Source: Bacteroidales bacterium
Lineage (GTDB): Bacteria; Bacteroidota; Bacteroidia; Bacteroidales; UBA7960
Direction of reading: 5' to 3'
Length of the DNA: 6,847 bases
NCBI GenBank assembly: GCA_007122505.1
Contig: SKTQ01000255.1
Location: forward strand, 1-6,847
Below the pieces are notes generated by a model. The model was not told the origin of the DNA. It did no database searches and worked only from the letters and a program-made list of their open reading frames with translations. Positions 1-6,811 of the stretch are shown here, in pieces. Numbering within the stretch: the stretch's first letter is position 1; each line of letters opens with the position of its first letter. Made by a program: the position numbers and the translations under genes.

Positions 1-115
1 TAGTAAGCATTACAGGGTATGTCCAAAAGTCCCGTTAGGGAAGTAATACAATTTTACCGGACAGTAGTATAACAAATAGAAAACAGCGGGGAGTTAGCAG
101 GTAACACAAGTCACT
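1..115. other. Non-coding left edge downstream of dnaG
   Basis: This AT-rich stretch lies beyond the 3' end of dnaG. Stop codons interrupt the plus-strand frames, and I see no coding stretch. A minus-strand ATG at 10-8 could begin a gene that leaves the window, but only three codons are visible, so it is not called. The only local structure is a short hairpin at 30-41 (TCCC, loop GTTA, GGGA), followed on the minus strand by CTTTT. That is too weak to call a terminator. Confidence 0.4.
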
Positions 116-134
116 GTTAAAGATTATCTTTAAC
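116..134. repeat. 19-bp perfect palindrome over the dnaG stop codon
   Basis: The sequence GTTAAAGAT-T-ATCTTTAAC has two exact 9-bp arms around one central base. The dnaG stop codon (TAA on the minus strand, 132-130) lies inside one arm. In dnaG mRNA it could form an 8-bp AU-rich stem with a 3-nt loop. No U-tract follows on either strand, so it does not fit a classical intrinsic terminator. It could protect a 3' end, act as a weak terminator, or be a binding site for a dimeric protein. The symmetry is directly visible; its function is not known. Confidence 0.45.
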
Positions 135-2103
135 GTGTCACCACCCGGTCGAGTTCATGGGCAAAAGCCCGTCTTTTTTCAAGGAGGTCGCGCTGGTCTT
201 TCATGAGTTCAAGCAACATTTCATCGTTTTCGGAGGTTTGCAGGCTCGCATCGCGGATCTTTTGTTGAATTTCTGCAAGCATCTTTTCCAGTTTTTGCAG
301 CTTGAACGCATATACAGCATATAGCACGCGCACTTTTAATTCCTCTTCTTCTTCCTTAACATAAATTTTGTGGCGATGTTCCCAGTTTTTGCTCAGTGTA
401 TGTTGACTGGTGAGCAAATCAATGGCCAGCTTCCGGACTTCATCGTTTTGATGTTCAGTAAAGATGGAATGGGTGGGTAGTTTCTTTTGCTCCCAGCAGA
501 CTGCATATTCATTGAATATGGCCTGGCAGGCCGGGTTATCCGGCAACAGACCGTCGGAACGGATATCCTGAAGAATAAACTCTGCCACAGTTACAGCGAC
601 TTCTTCCATCCGCTTGTCCTCATTTTCCACTTCAAAAATGATCTCTTTCCCGCCATGGTTTAACAGCAGGCGTATGATCTCCTGTTCAGGCCGATGGTTG
701 GCTTCCTCAGGCTCTTGTTTTTGCGGAGCTGCACGGCGATCGTCGGGCTCAGGACCCATGTCTTCACCGCCGGGGGTTTCCTGCCGGTGTTTGTTTTTGA
801 GTTTTTCTCTCCTGATCCTGTTCACCTCCGACACCATGAGTTGTTCCTCTACTCCCATCATGGTGCTGCATTTTTGCACGTAAATGGAACGGGCAATGGG
901 TTCCGGAATGAGGGCAATGGTTTTGGCAATTTCTTTGATCAGCTGAGCCTTACGGATGGGGTCATCCTTCGTTTCTTCAAGAAGCAGCGATGTTTTGAAA
1001 GAGACAAAGTCGGCCGCTTGTTCTTCTACAAAAGATCTGACTTCGGCTGGCCGTTTTTCCCTGGCAAAGGAGTCCGGATCCTCCCCGTCGGGGAACAACA
1101 CCACCCGCACATTCAGTCCTTCTTCCAGAATCAGGTCCAGCCCCCTGAAGGCAGCTTTGATACCGGCGGGGTCACCATCAAAAAGAAGTGTTACATTGGA
1201 AGTATACCGACGGATCAGCTTGATCTGATCAGTGGTTAGCGCCGTACCCGACGTGGCAATCACATTGGTGATACCGGCCTGGTGCAATGCGATCACATCC
1301 GTATAGCCTTCCACAAGGTAACAGTTGTCGAGCGCAACCATCTGACTTTTGGCAAAGTAGATGCCATAGAGCACTTTGCTTTTCTGGTAGATTTCGCTTT
1401 CGGCCGAGTTGATGTACTTGGGACGATTTTTTTCATTGGTCAGGATTCGGCCACCGAAGCCCAACACCCTGCCTGACAAATTGTGAATAGGGAAAATGAT
1501 GCGATCTCTGAAGGTGTCATAAAGCATTTGATCTTTCGACTTGCTCAGGCTGGCCATTTGCAGGTATTCTTTTTTGTACCCGTTTTTCAGCGCGGTTTGG
1601 GTAAAGTCATCCCAGGCACCGGGACAATAACCGAGTCCGAATCTGCGGATCACTTCAGTGGTGAAGCCCCGTTCCTTTAAATATGTCAGCGCAATGGACC
1701 TGCCTTCCTCACTCTCATGAAGCCGTTCCTCAAAATACTTTTGCGCAAAAGCGGAAACATTGAACAAGCTCTCCTTCAAATCCATGGCCTGCTGTTGCTC
1801 AGGCGAAGGCCTTTCTTCCTCTATCTCAATATTGTATTTTTGGGCAAGATAACGAAGGGCTTCAGGATAGGTGTAGTGCTCATGCTCCATCAGAAAGTTC
1901 ACTGCATTACCCCCTTTGCCGCAGCCAAAGCATTTGAATATCCCCTTAGGTGCCGACACACTGAAAGAGGGTGTTTTCTCATTGTGAAACGGACACAAGC
2001 CTACCAGGTTCACGCCCCGGCGTTTCAGGCTGACAAACTCACCCACCACCTCCTCAATGCGAACGGCGTCCATGATCTTTTCGATGGTGTCGGGCGTAAT
2101 CAT
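130..2103 (-). CDS. dnaG: DNA primase DnaG
   Basis: DnaG makes the short RNA primers for lagging-strand synthesis and restart, working with the replicative helicase DnaB. The protein has 657 residues, slightly longer than E. coli DnaG. The N-terminal CHC2 zinc ribbon (about 1-100) has all four ligands: C37, H40, C58 and C61. The RNA polymerase core and TOPRIM domain (about 120-370) carry the acidic residues E265 (in VEGYTDV), D309 and D311 (in LFDGDPAG), plus DPD at 342-344. A charged, Pro-rich linker at about 437-473 leads to a diverged helical C-terminus, presumably the DnaB-binding domain, with a run of five Glu at 584-588 and a likely coiled coil at about 595-650. The ATG at 2103 gives the family's usual N-terminus and has no Shine-Dalgarno. 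The helicase gene ends 116 bp upstream on the same strand, so co-transcription is possible. A weak -7-like TAACTTCG lies at 2130-2123. No inactivating change is seen. Confidence 0.98.
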   Translation of the reverse strand: MITPDTIEKIMDAVRIEEVVGEFVSLKRRGVNLVGLCPFHNEKTPSFSVSAPKGIFKCFGCGKGGNAVNFLMEHEHYTYPEALRYLAQKYNIEIEEERPSPEQQQAMDLKESLFNVSAFAQKYFEERLHESEEGRSIALTYLKERGFTTEVIRRFGLGYCPGAWDDFTQTALKNGYKKEYLQMASLSKSKDQMLYDTFRDRIIFPIHNLSGRVLGFGGRILTNEKNRPKYINSAESEIYQKSKVLYGIYFAKSQMVALDNCYLVEGYTDVIALHQAGITNVIATSGTALTTDQIKLIRRYTSNVTLLFDGDPAGIKAAFRGLDLILEEGLNVRVVLFPDGEDPDSFAREKRPAEVRSFVEEQAADFVSFKTSLLLEETKDDPIRKAQLIKEIAKTIALIPEPIARSIYVQKCSTMMGVEEQLMVSEVNRIRREKLKNKHRQETPGGEDMGPEPDDRRAAPQKQEPEEANHRPEQEIIRLLLNHGGKEIIFEVENEDKRMEEVAVTVAEFILQDIRSDGLLPDNPACQAIFNEYAVCWEQKKLPTHSIFTEHQNDEVRKLAIDLLTSQHTLSKNWEHRHKIYVKEEEEELKVRVLYAVYAFKLQKLEKMLAEIQQKIRDASLQTSENDEMLLELMKDQRDLLEKRRAFAHELDRVVTR

Positions 2104-2219
2104 ATTATATGCTTTTGCTTTACGAAGTTACCGATTTTTTTGTTTGGATGGTTGGGGTCCGTGCAGTGTTCATTTATTGACTTACAGGATATTTTCCGGA
2201 ACCGGGTGGAGTGATCCCA
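2104..2219. other. Spacer between helicase-nuclease and dnaG
   Basis: This 116-bp gap separates two minus-strand genes. The CCGG-AA-CCGG element at about 2197-2206 has a loop too small to fold as a hairpin, and no stem followed by a T-tract is visible. The nearest promoter-like element on the minus strand is TAACTTCG (2130-2123), one base off TAnnTTTG and without a matching -33 TTTG. Read-through from the helicase gene, a weak dnaG promoter, or both, would fit. Confidence 0.4.
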
Positions 2220-5200
2220 TCAGAAAATCTTTACTTCCGCTTCATCCAGGTACAACACAATCTTTTGAATGTTCGCATGTCCCATTTTTTGCAAAACCCC
2301 CGCATAGGCATTCATCTGGTCTTCGTGCTTTGCGTAGGCCTTTCCGGTTTTGTAATCGATGATTGCACACTGATCCTCGAGAAAGACAACCCTGTCGGGC
2401 CGATAAAATGCGCCATTTTCATCAAAAAGCCCTGCTTCACTTTTTGACCTCACTCCTTTGGCAAAATATGGCGCCACGGATGGGTGTTCCATCATTATTC
2501 TGATCTTTTCTGCCCAGAGGGTTTTTCGCTCAGGGTCAATGTCTCCTTTGTTATGCAACTGCTCCAGAACAGGTTCTATATCTTCGGGTGAATGGATGTT
2601 TTCCATGGCACGGTGCAGGAGATTTCCCCGCTCCAGCGGATCGGGCTGCCCCAACAACATACTGTGCTCTCTCTGGTGGGACCTCATTCTAACAGCTTTA
2701 CTCCAGGGGTTAGACAACAACTGCCGGATATGTGGTTCAGCAACTCCGGGCGCTGTAGCCTTTTTCACCGGTGGCACATCCCGCCCGAAAGTGTAGCTGT
2801 CACTATCTTCCTTCCACAATTGTTCCTCCTGCAGAAAACCATGCAGCAACCCATTTACGCTCAGTGGTTTATATTTGCTTTGTTCTTTTTTTGAAATGAC
2901 AAAAAGTTTCTCTGACGCACGTGTGAAAGCCACATAGGTGGCGTTAAGCATATCCAGAAACGTCTTCTCCATCTCCTCCTCCAGGTCTGCCTGGAATGGT
3001 GTTCCTTCCAGACTGGATTTTGTCATTTCAAACCATTGGGCCGGAATATCACGGATACCGCTTCTGGCACTGTCTGTCCAGAAACCTTTCCTGGTAAGCC
3101 TGTCGGGCTTTTGGCTGGCAAAAGGGTGGATAACAACGGGAAACTGCAGGCCTTTAGATTTGTGGACAGTCATCACCTGCACGGCTTCCACGCCTTTTGG
3201 CACTACGATGGAATATTTATGGCTGTTTTCTTCCCACCATGAAATAAAATCGCCATAAGACGGAGTGTTTCTTTCCGAAAAATCGTAAACAGCATCCATA
3301 AAAAAGGCAACGAAAGGATTAGGCGGGCTTTGATGGGCAAAAAACATCCTCACAATGGCCTCACAACCGTCGTAAAGATTCAGGTGCGCAAAATCCCGGA
3401 AAACAAAGGAAATGCCGTTTCGTTGCAGAACACGTTCCAGCCCGTCGTAAAGGGTTTTTTCGGAGCTTTTGCTTCTCCGGTACAATCCGCTCTCTTTCAG
3501 GCTGTCGTGCAGACATATCTGTTCACCAACACGCCCGGTTTTCACCAGGTAGGACAATATCTCCACCGCTGCGATGGTTTCATTGGGATTGGCCAGGAGT
3601 CTTAGTATAGCCACCATAAAGTTCACATCATCGGATTGTTCAAGCAGCAACGACTCCTTTGAAATAACCGGGATGTTTCGCCCAAGCAGTTCACGGGCCA
3701 CCATGCTTGCCTCATTGTGAAAACGGCACAACACGGTAATATCGCTGAGGAGGTGTCCTGTTTCGCCGCAATGTTGAATGAGCGCCACCACTTCATTCAA
3801 CGTATTTTCCGCTGTTTCCTGCTGACCGTTTCCCCCGGCAAAGCGGATTTCCACATAGCCCTCCCCTTTTCCCGGTGAAATTTTTTGTTCTATCTCATCA
3901 TAAATTTTTTGCACATCTTTACCAAGAAAATTTCTGGCATATGCAAAAAAACGGTTGTTAAAGTCCACCACGGCCTTTGTGGAACGCCAGTTGGTACCCA
4001 GGGGTTTACCCTCAAAGTTGTTTGCAAGGGTCACTTCCCATTCCGGGCGTGACAGGGCCTGAATACCCTTTGTTAGCTTTGGCAAGGCGGCGAACTGTTC
4101 CACATCGCCGTTTCGAAACCGGTAAATGGCTTGTTTGCCATCTCCAACCACCAAACTCATATAACCCTCCGACAGTCCGTTCTCTACCAGCGGAAGCAGG
4201 TTTTGCCACTGCAACAGGGAGGTGTCCTGGAACTCATCGATCATATAATGTTTATAGCGCTCACCCAGTCGTTCATAAATAAACGGAACAGGCTGACGGC
4301 TTACTATATCGGCAATTTTTTTATTGAAATCAGATATGTGCAGGATCACATTTTCCTGTTTGATCTGTTCCAGCATTTTTTCTACCTCACTGAGCAGTGC
4401 CAGTGGGAAAATGGTCTTTAGCAGCGCCAATTCCAAAAGGTACGAAGACAGCTTTTTCCCTGCCAGTTTTTGAATGTTTTCATAATGGCGGGTAAGATCA
4501 TGCCTGATCTCCATAATGAGGCCCTTGTCGGTGGTGCTGCATTTGGCAGAAAGCCATTTGTCTTCCGAAATTGTGGCCTGCACGTAGCTGCCTGGCAGGA
4601 TCTTTTCGCGAATGTTGCCCTCAGCAAGATGGCTGAAATATGCTACGATGCCCTGGCGGCCGCGGTAAAATGCAGAAACCGGGATGTTTTTCTCCCTGAT
4701 CAGCGTCAAGGCCTCAACGGCTTCCCGTCTAACCTCCTGTTCAAATTTTCGTGACGACTGACGCAGGCGCTTTGCAAATGCTTTAAAGTCCTGTATTGGC
4801 GTATCCTTTATTTGTTGAATATACAGGATGCTTTCTTCATCGGTAAGGGTTTTTGCCATGCCGGCAATTTTTTGCTCTATGCGGACATCCCGTTCATCGT
4901 CGGCCTGGTTCATCATGTATGTAACGAGAAGATCCGTTATATCCCGCTGGCTTCCTGCCAGGTTTATCAGCAGGTCAACAGCCTGTTTCAGCAACATGTC
5001 GGTGTCCAGCTCCACGTCGAACTGAAAAGGGATGCGCAGGTCGAAGGCGAAAGTCCGGATCACCCGGTGAACAAAACTGTCGATGGTACTTACAGAAAAG
5101 TCGGTGTATTGATGAAGGATCTGTTTAAGGGCCTTTCCGGCGTTTTGTATCAGTGTTTCTTTTTCAGGGATATGGACTTTTTTTTCTTTTTCCCATTCGG

Positions 5201-5447
5201 AAATAATTTCTGAAAGCAGTTTTTCGCCCTTTTTGTTGCCCCGGCTGTTTTGCAGTGCGGCTATTTCGCCAATGGCTTTAATGATCCGCTCCTTCATTTC
5301 GGCAGCAGCAGCATTGGTAAACGTAATGGCAAGAATCTGTTTTACTTTGCCGGGATCCGGCAATACAAGCTTCAGGTATTCTTTTACCAGGGTATATGTT
5401 TTACCGCTGCCTGCCGAGGATTTATAGACGTGAAAGTTTTTGGCCAT
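2220..5447 (-). CDS. addA: AddA/RecB-like UvrD-family helicase-nuclease
   Basis: This is a 1075-residue superfamily 1A helicase with a C-terminal nuclease, the AddA (RexA) architecture. AddA resects double-strand breaks with AddB to prepare ends for RecA. Numbering from the ATG at 5447, the helicase motifs are: Walker A SSAGSGKT (10-17, K16); Ia AITFTNAAAAEM (about 40-51); Walker B DEFQDTS (404-410); III VGDGKQAIYRF (434-444); IV NWRS (486-489); V VMTVHKSKGL (758-767); and VI YVAFTRA (838-844). The RecB-type nuclease (about 930-1070) keeps H945, D1018, D1031, K1033 (IIDYKTGK) and Q1044/Y1048, so it looks active. The in-frame ATG at 5486 would add 13 residues rich in Cys and Tyr. I prefer 5447 because it gives the short leader usual before Walker A, and because a -7 box lies between the two starts. 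No addB is adjacent. A stand-alone RecB-like helicase-nuclease is the alternative reading. Confidence 0.9.
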   Translation of the reverse strand: MAKNFHVYKSSAGSGKTYTLVKEYLKLVLPDPGKVKQILAITFTNAAAAEMKERIIKAIGEIAALQNSRGNKKGEKLLSEIISEWEKEKKVHIPEKETLIQNAGKALKQILHQYTDFSVSTIDSFVHRVIRTFAFDLRIPFQFDVELDTDMLLKQAVDLLINLAGSQRDITDLLVTYMMNQADDERDVRIEQKIAGMAKTLTDEESILYIQQIKDTPIQDFKAFAKRLRQSSRKFEQEVRREAVEALTLIREKNIPVSAFYRGRQGIVAYFSHLAEGNIREKILPGSYVQATISEDKWLSAKCSTTDKGLIMEIRHDLTRHYENIQKLAGKKLSSYLLELALLKTIFPLALLSEVEKMLEQIKQENVILHISDFNKKIADIVSRQPVPFIYERLGERYKHYMIDEFQDTSLLQWQNLLPLVENGLSEGYMSLVVGDGKQAIYRFRNGDVEQFAALPKLTKGIQALSRPEWEVTLANNFEGKPLGTNWRSTKAVVDFNNRFFAYARNFLGKDVQKIYDEIEQKISPGKGEGYVEIRFAGGNGQQETAENTLNEVVALIQHCGETGHLLSDITVLCRFHNEASMVARELLGRNIPVISKESLLLEQSDDVNFMVAILRLLANPNETIAAVEILSYLVKTGRVGEQICLHDSLKESGLYRRSKSSEKTLYDGLERVLQRNGISFVFRDFAHLNLYDGCEAIVRMFFAHQSPPNPFVAFFMDAVYDFSERNTPSYGDFISWWEENSHKYSIVVPKGVEAVQVMTVHKSKGLQFPVVIHPFASQKPDRLTRKGFWTDSARSGIRDIPAQWFEMTKSSLEGTPFQADLEEEMEKTFLDMLNATYVAFTRASEKLFVISKKEQSKYKPLSVNGLLHGFLQEEQLWKEDSDSYTFGRDVPPVKKATAPGVAEPHIRQLLSNPWSKAVRMRSHQREHSMLLGQPDPLERGNLLHRAMENIHSPEDIEPVLEQLHNKGDIDPERKTLWAEKIRIMMEHPSVAPYFAKGVRSKSEAGLFDENGAFYRPDRVVFLEDQCAIIDYKTGKAYAKHEDQMNAYAGVLQKMGHANIQKIVLYLDEAEVKIF

Positions 5448-5456
5448 GATACATAC

Positions 5457-5515
5457 AATGCAGGTGTAAAGATACGTTTTTTGCATATAGGCAGATGATT
5501 GCTTTCGCCTGCATT
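5457..5515. repeat. Inverted repeat flanking the helicase promoter
   Basis: AATGCAGG at 5457-5464 is matched by its exact complement CCTGCATT at 5508-5515. After a 3-versus-2-base mismatch, the symmetry continues with AAAG (5468-5471) against CTTT (5502-5505). The loop is about 30 bases. The left arm lies between the candidate -7 box of the helicase gene and its ATG. An operator for a dimeric regulator or a leader hairpin would both fit; neither is shown. Confidence 0.4.
5467..5474 (-). promoter_or_regulatory. Candidate -7 box of the helicase-nuclease gene
   Basis: On the minus strand this reads TATCTTTA, which matches five of the six fixed bases of the Bacteroidota -7 element TAnnTTTG. It ends 19 bases before the ATG at 5447, which would give a short leader. 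No clear -33 TTTG is seen at the right distance. A start site here would lie downstream of the ATG at 5486 and so argues for 5447 as the true start. Confidence 0.4.
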
Positions 5516-5543
5516 ATGCTAAAGCATCTCTGCGATTATACAT

Positions 5544-5551
5544 TATTTTTG
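5544..5551 (+). promoter_or_regulatory. Candidate -7 box for the ATP-cone nuclease gene
   Basis: TATTTTTG matches all six fixed bases of TAnnTTTG and is followed by C, as is common in Bacteroidota promoters. It would give a leader of roughly 170 nt that includes the word repeats at 5593-5696. No -33 TTTG is evident about 19 bases upstream, and the region is AT-rich, so a chance match is possible. A closer but weaker candidate is TATTTTTC at 5648-5655. Confidence 0.3.
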
Positions 5552-5592
5552 CTAAAGATTTCGGGTAAATACAAATTTGGTGTTTTGATGGT

Positions 5593-5621
5593 CGATTTTT
5601 CGATTGCCGATTCTCAATTTC
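5593..5621. repeat. Degenerate CGATT-word heptamer repeat
   Basis: Four consecutive words read CGATTTTT, CGATTGC, CGATTCT and CAATTTC. They share a (C/G)ATT-centred core at 7-8 base spacing. The array is short and diverged, and it lies in the spacer upstream of the ATP-cone gene. It looks like a remnant of a short tandem repeat rather than a gene or operator. Confidence 0.4.
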
Positions 5622-5657
5622 CGGACAAATATTTTGCCTGGTTGTGATATTTTTCCT

Positions 5658-5696
5658 CGCAAAGGCCGCAAAATTATACACACAAAAACCGCAAAG
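5658..5696. repeat. CGCAAAG-word repeat
   Basis: The word CGCAAA(G/A) occurs at 5658-5664, 5667-5673 and 5690-5696, the last two preceded by an extra C (CCGCAAA). From memory, runs of CGCAAAG words are a common intergenic element in environmental Bacteroidota and some other phyla; I cannot confirm this by search. The last copy ends 32 bases before the ATP-cone start codon, so it would lie in the mRNA leader. Confidence 0.45.
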
Positions 5697-5728
5697 ATGC
5701 GTCATTGGTTCTATAAAAAACAAAGTGT

Positions 5729-6571
5729 ATGACAAAGGACATAAAAGTTAAAAAGCACTCGGGGGAGAAAGAAACGTTTGATCCCGGTAAGCTTCGTGCT
5801 TCATTGCGTCGGGCAGGTGCTTCAGAAAGCATGGCCAGCAAGGTGGAAGAGGCGATTAGGCCGCGGCTGGAGGATGGCATCACTACCGGCACCCTGTACA
5901 GAAAAGCCTTTCAGCAATTAAGAAAGTTGCAAAGACCTTCGGCGGCGAGGTATAGTTTGAAGAAAGCCATCATGGAGCTCGGTCCATCAGGGTATCCTTT
6001 CGAGCATTTTATCGGTGCACTGCTCAACAGGATGGGCTATGAGGTGGAAGTTGGGAAAATGGTACAGGGTCAATGCATTCAGCATGAGGTTGATGTGGTG
6101 GCACACAATGATCATCAGCAGTTTGTGGTCGAATGCAAGTATTACAACAGCCAGGGTAAATACTGTAATGTAAGGGTTCCTTTGTACATACGGTCTCGCT
6201 TCCAGGATATTGAACAAAGATGGAAATCCACTCCCGGTCTCGAAAAACGAAGCTTCCACGGCTGGGTGTTCACCAATACCCGTTTTACCACCGATGCCAT
6301 GGACTACGGGCGTTGTGTAGGACTGCGCATGGTAAGCTGGGATTATCCCAAAAACGAAGGCTTAAAGGAAATGATTGAACAAACAGGCCTTTTTCCGGTA
6401 ACGGTACTTACCCATCTCAACAAAAAACAAAAAGAGCAATTGCTGGAACAGGGCGTGGTGCTTTGCAGGGACTTGCTGGAAAAACCCGGCTTTCTGGACC
6501 AGATGGATTTAGGAAAGTCCAAAAAGAATAAAGTTTTGGAAGAGATACGTGATCTGATTGATGAAGATTGA
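5729..6571 (+). CDS. ATP-cone / Mrr-like PD-(D/E)XK nuclease
   Basis: This 280-residue protein has three parts. Residues 1-85 resemble the ATP-cone, the ATP/dATP-sensing domain of ribonucleotide reductases and NrdR: IKVKKHSGEKETFD (5-18), KLRASLRRAGAS (21-32) and AARYSLKKA (72-80). Residues 90-205 look like a restriction-endonuclease (Mrr-like) fold: E92, then D122 in HEVDVVA, and E135-C-K137 in FVVECKYY, the expected PD-(D/E)XK catalytic set. VFTNTRFTTDAMDYG (180-194) matches a later conserved segment of that family. Residues 226-280 are helical and charged and resemble a helix-hairpin-helix DNA-binding module; this is the least certain part. No signal peptide or membrane segment is seen, so it should be cytoplasmic. 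It is divergent from the helicase-nuclease gene. I infer nucleotide-regulated DNA cleavage; the substrate is unknown, and no methyltransferase lies beside it. The ATG at 5729 puts the ATP-cone at the N-terminus, as expected. Confidence 0.85.
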   Translation: MTKDIKVKKHSGEKETFDPGKLRASLRRAGASESMASKVEEAIRPRLEDGITTGTLYRKAFQQLRKLQRPSAARYSLKKAIMELGPSGYPFEHFIGALLNRMGYEVEVGKMVQGQCIQHEVDVVAHNDHQQFVVECKYYNSQGKYCNVRVPLYIRSRFQDIEQRWKSTPGLEKRSFHGWVFTNTRFTTDAMDYGRCVGLRMVSWDYPKNEGLKEMIEQTGLFPVTVLTHLNKKQKEQLLEQGVVLCRDLLEKPGFLDQMDLGKSKKNKVLEEIRDLIDED

Positions 6572-6613
6572 TGCTCCGGCCATGGTTTTTCCAAAAAGAA
6601 ATCACCGTTTTTG

Positions 6614-6621
6614 TACTTTTG
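6614..6621 (+). promoter_or_regulatory. Candidate -7 box downstream of the ATP-cone gene
   Basis: TACTTTTG matches all fixed bases of TAnnTTTG. A TTTTT run at 6586-6590 lies roughly where a -33 TTTG would be, but it is not an exact match. If active, it would transcribe the heptamer and nonamer arrays and anything beyond the right edge. The only start codon nearby opens a 21-codon frame (6684-6749, starting MTGFFDALGDD) that runs into the heptamer array and stops, so I do not call a gene. Confidence 0.3.
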
Positions 6622-6702
6622 AAGTTGGGTTTGGAGCCCTGCTGATGTGCCGTGTTCAAAAATAATTATCAACTTTAGCACCAATGACAGGGTTTTTTGA
6701 TG

Positions 6703-6806
6703 CGCTGGGTGATGATTGTGGGAGCTGGGTGATGAGAGCTGGGAGCTGAGTGATGAGTGATGAGAGCTGGGAGCTGGGAGCTGAGTGATGAGTGATGAGA
6801 GCTGGG
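6703..6806. repeat. Heptamer word array with 35-bp higher-order repeat
   Basis: From 6723 to 6806 the sequence is exactly twelve heptamers drawn from three words: A = AGCTGGG, B = AGCTGAG and T = TGATGAG. The order is A-T-A-B-T-T-A-A-B-T-T-A. The last ten form two identical 35-bp units of order A-B-T-T-A (6737-6771 and 6772-6806). Diverged words CGCTGGG and TGATGAT at 6703-6716 extend it leftward, with a one-base shift. The 7-bp period and the TGA-bearing T word put stops in every plus-strand frame, so it is not coding. There are no spacers, which excludes a CRISPR array. Confidence 0.9.
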
Positions 6807-6811
6807 AGGAT

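Noticed and set aside
17..40. Possible insertion-sequence end at the left edge (GTCCAAAAGTCCC)
   Set aside because: It has some resemblance to terminal inverted repeats, but there is no partner end, target duplication or transposase in the window. It also shares GGGACTT with the right-edge nonamers, which seven bases can do by chance.
694..1239. Long open frame on the plus strand inside dnaG
   Set aside because: It lies fully antisense to a clear DnaG. Its translation is low-complexity, with no recognisable domain, and matches codon bias on the opposite strand.
1717..2214. 165-codon plus-strand frame opposite the dnaG start
   Set aside because: It overlaps the conserved zinc-binding region of DnaG in antisense and shows no family motif.
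4812..5213. 133-codon plus-strand frame opposite the helicase N-terminal part
   Set aside because: It is antisense to a conserved protein, its residues follow from the complementary codons, and there is no promoter or domain support.
1561..5385. 13-bp direct repeat CAGGTATTCTTTT in dnaG (1561) and in the helicase gene (5376)
   Set aside because: Both copies are inside conserved coding sequence with unrelated protein context, so chance similarity is the simplest explanation.
5516..5527. Hairpin ATGCTAAAGCAT as a terminator or operator
   Set aside because: The stem is only 4-5 bp with a very small loop and no T-tract, too weak to call.
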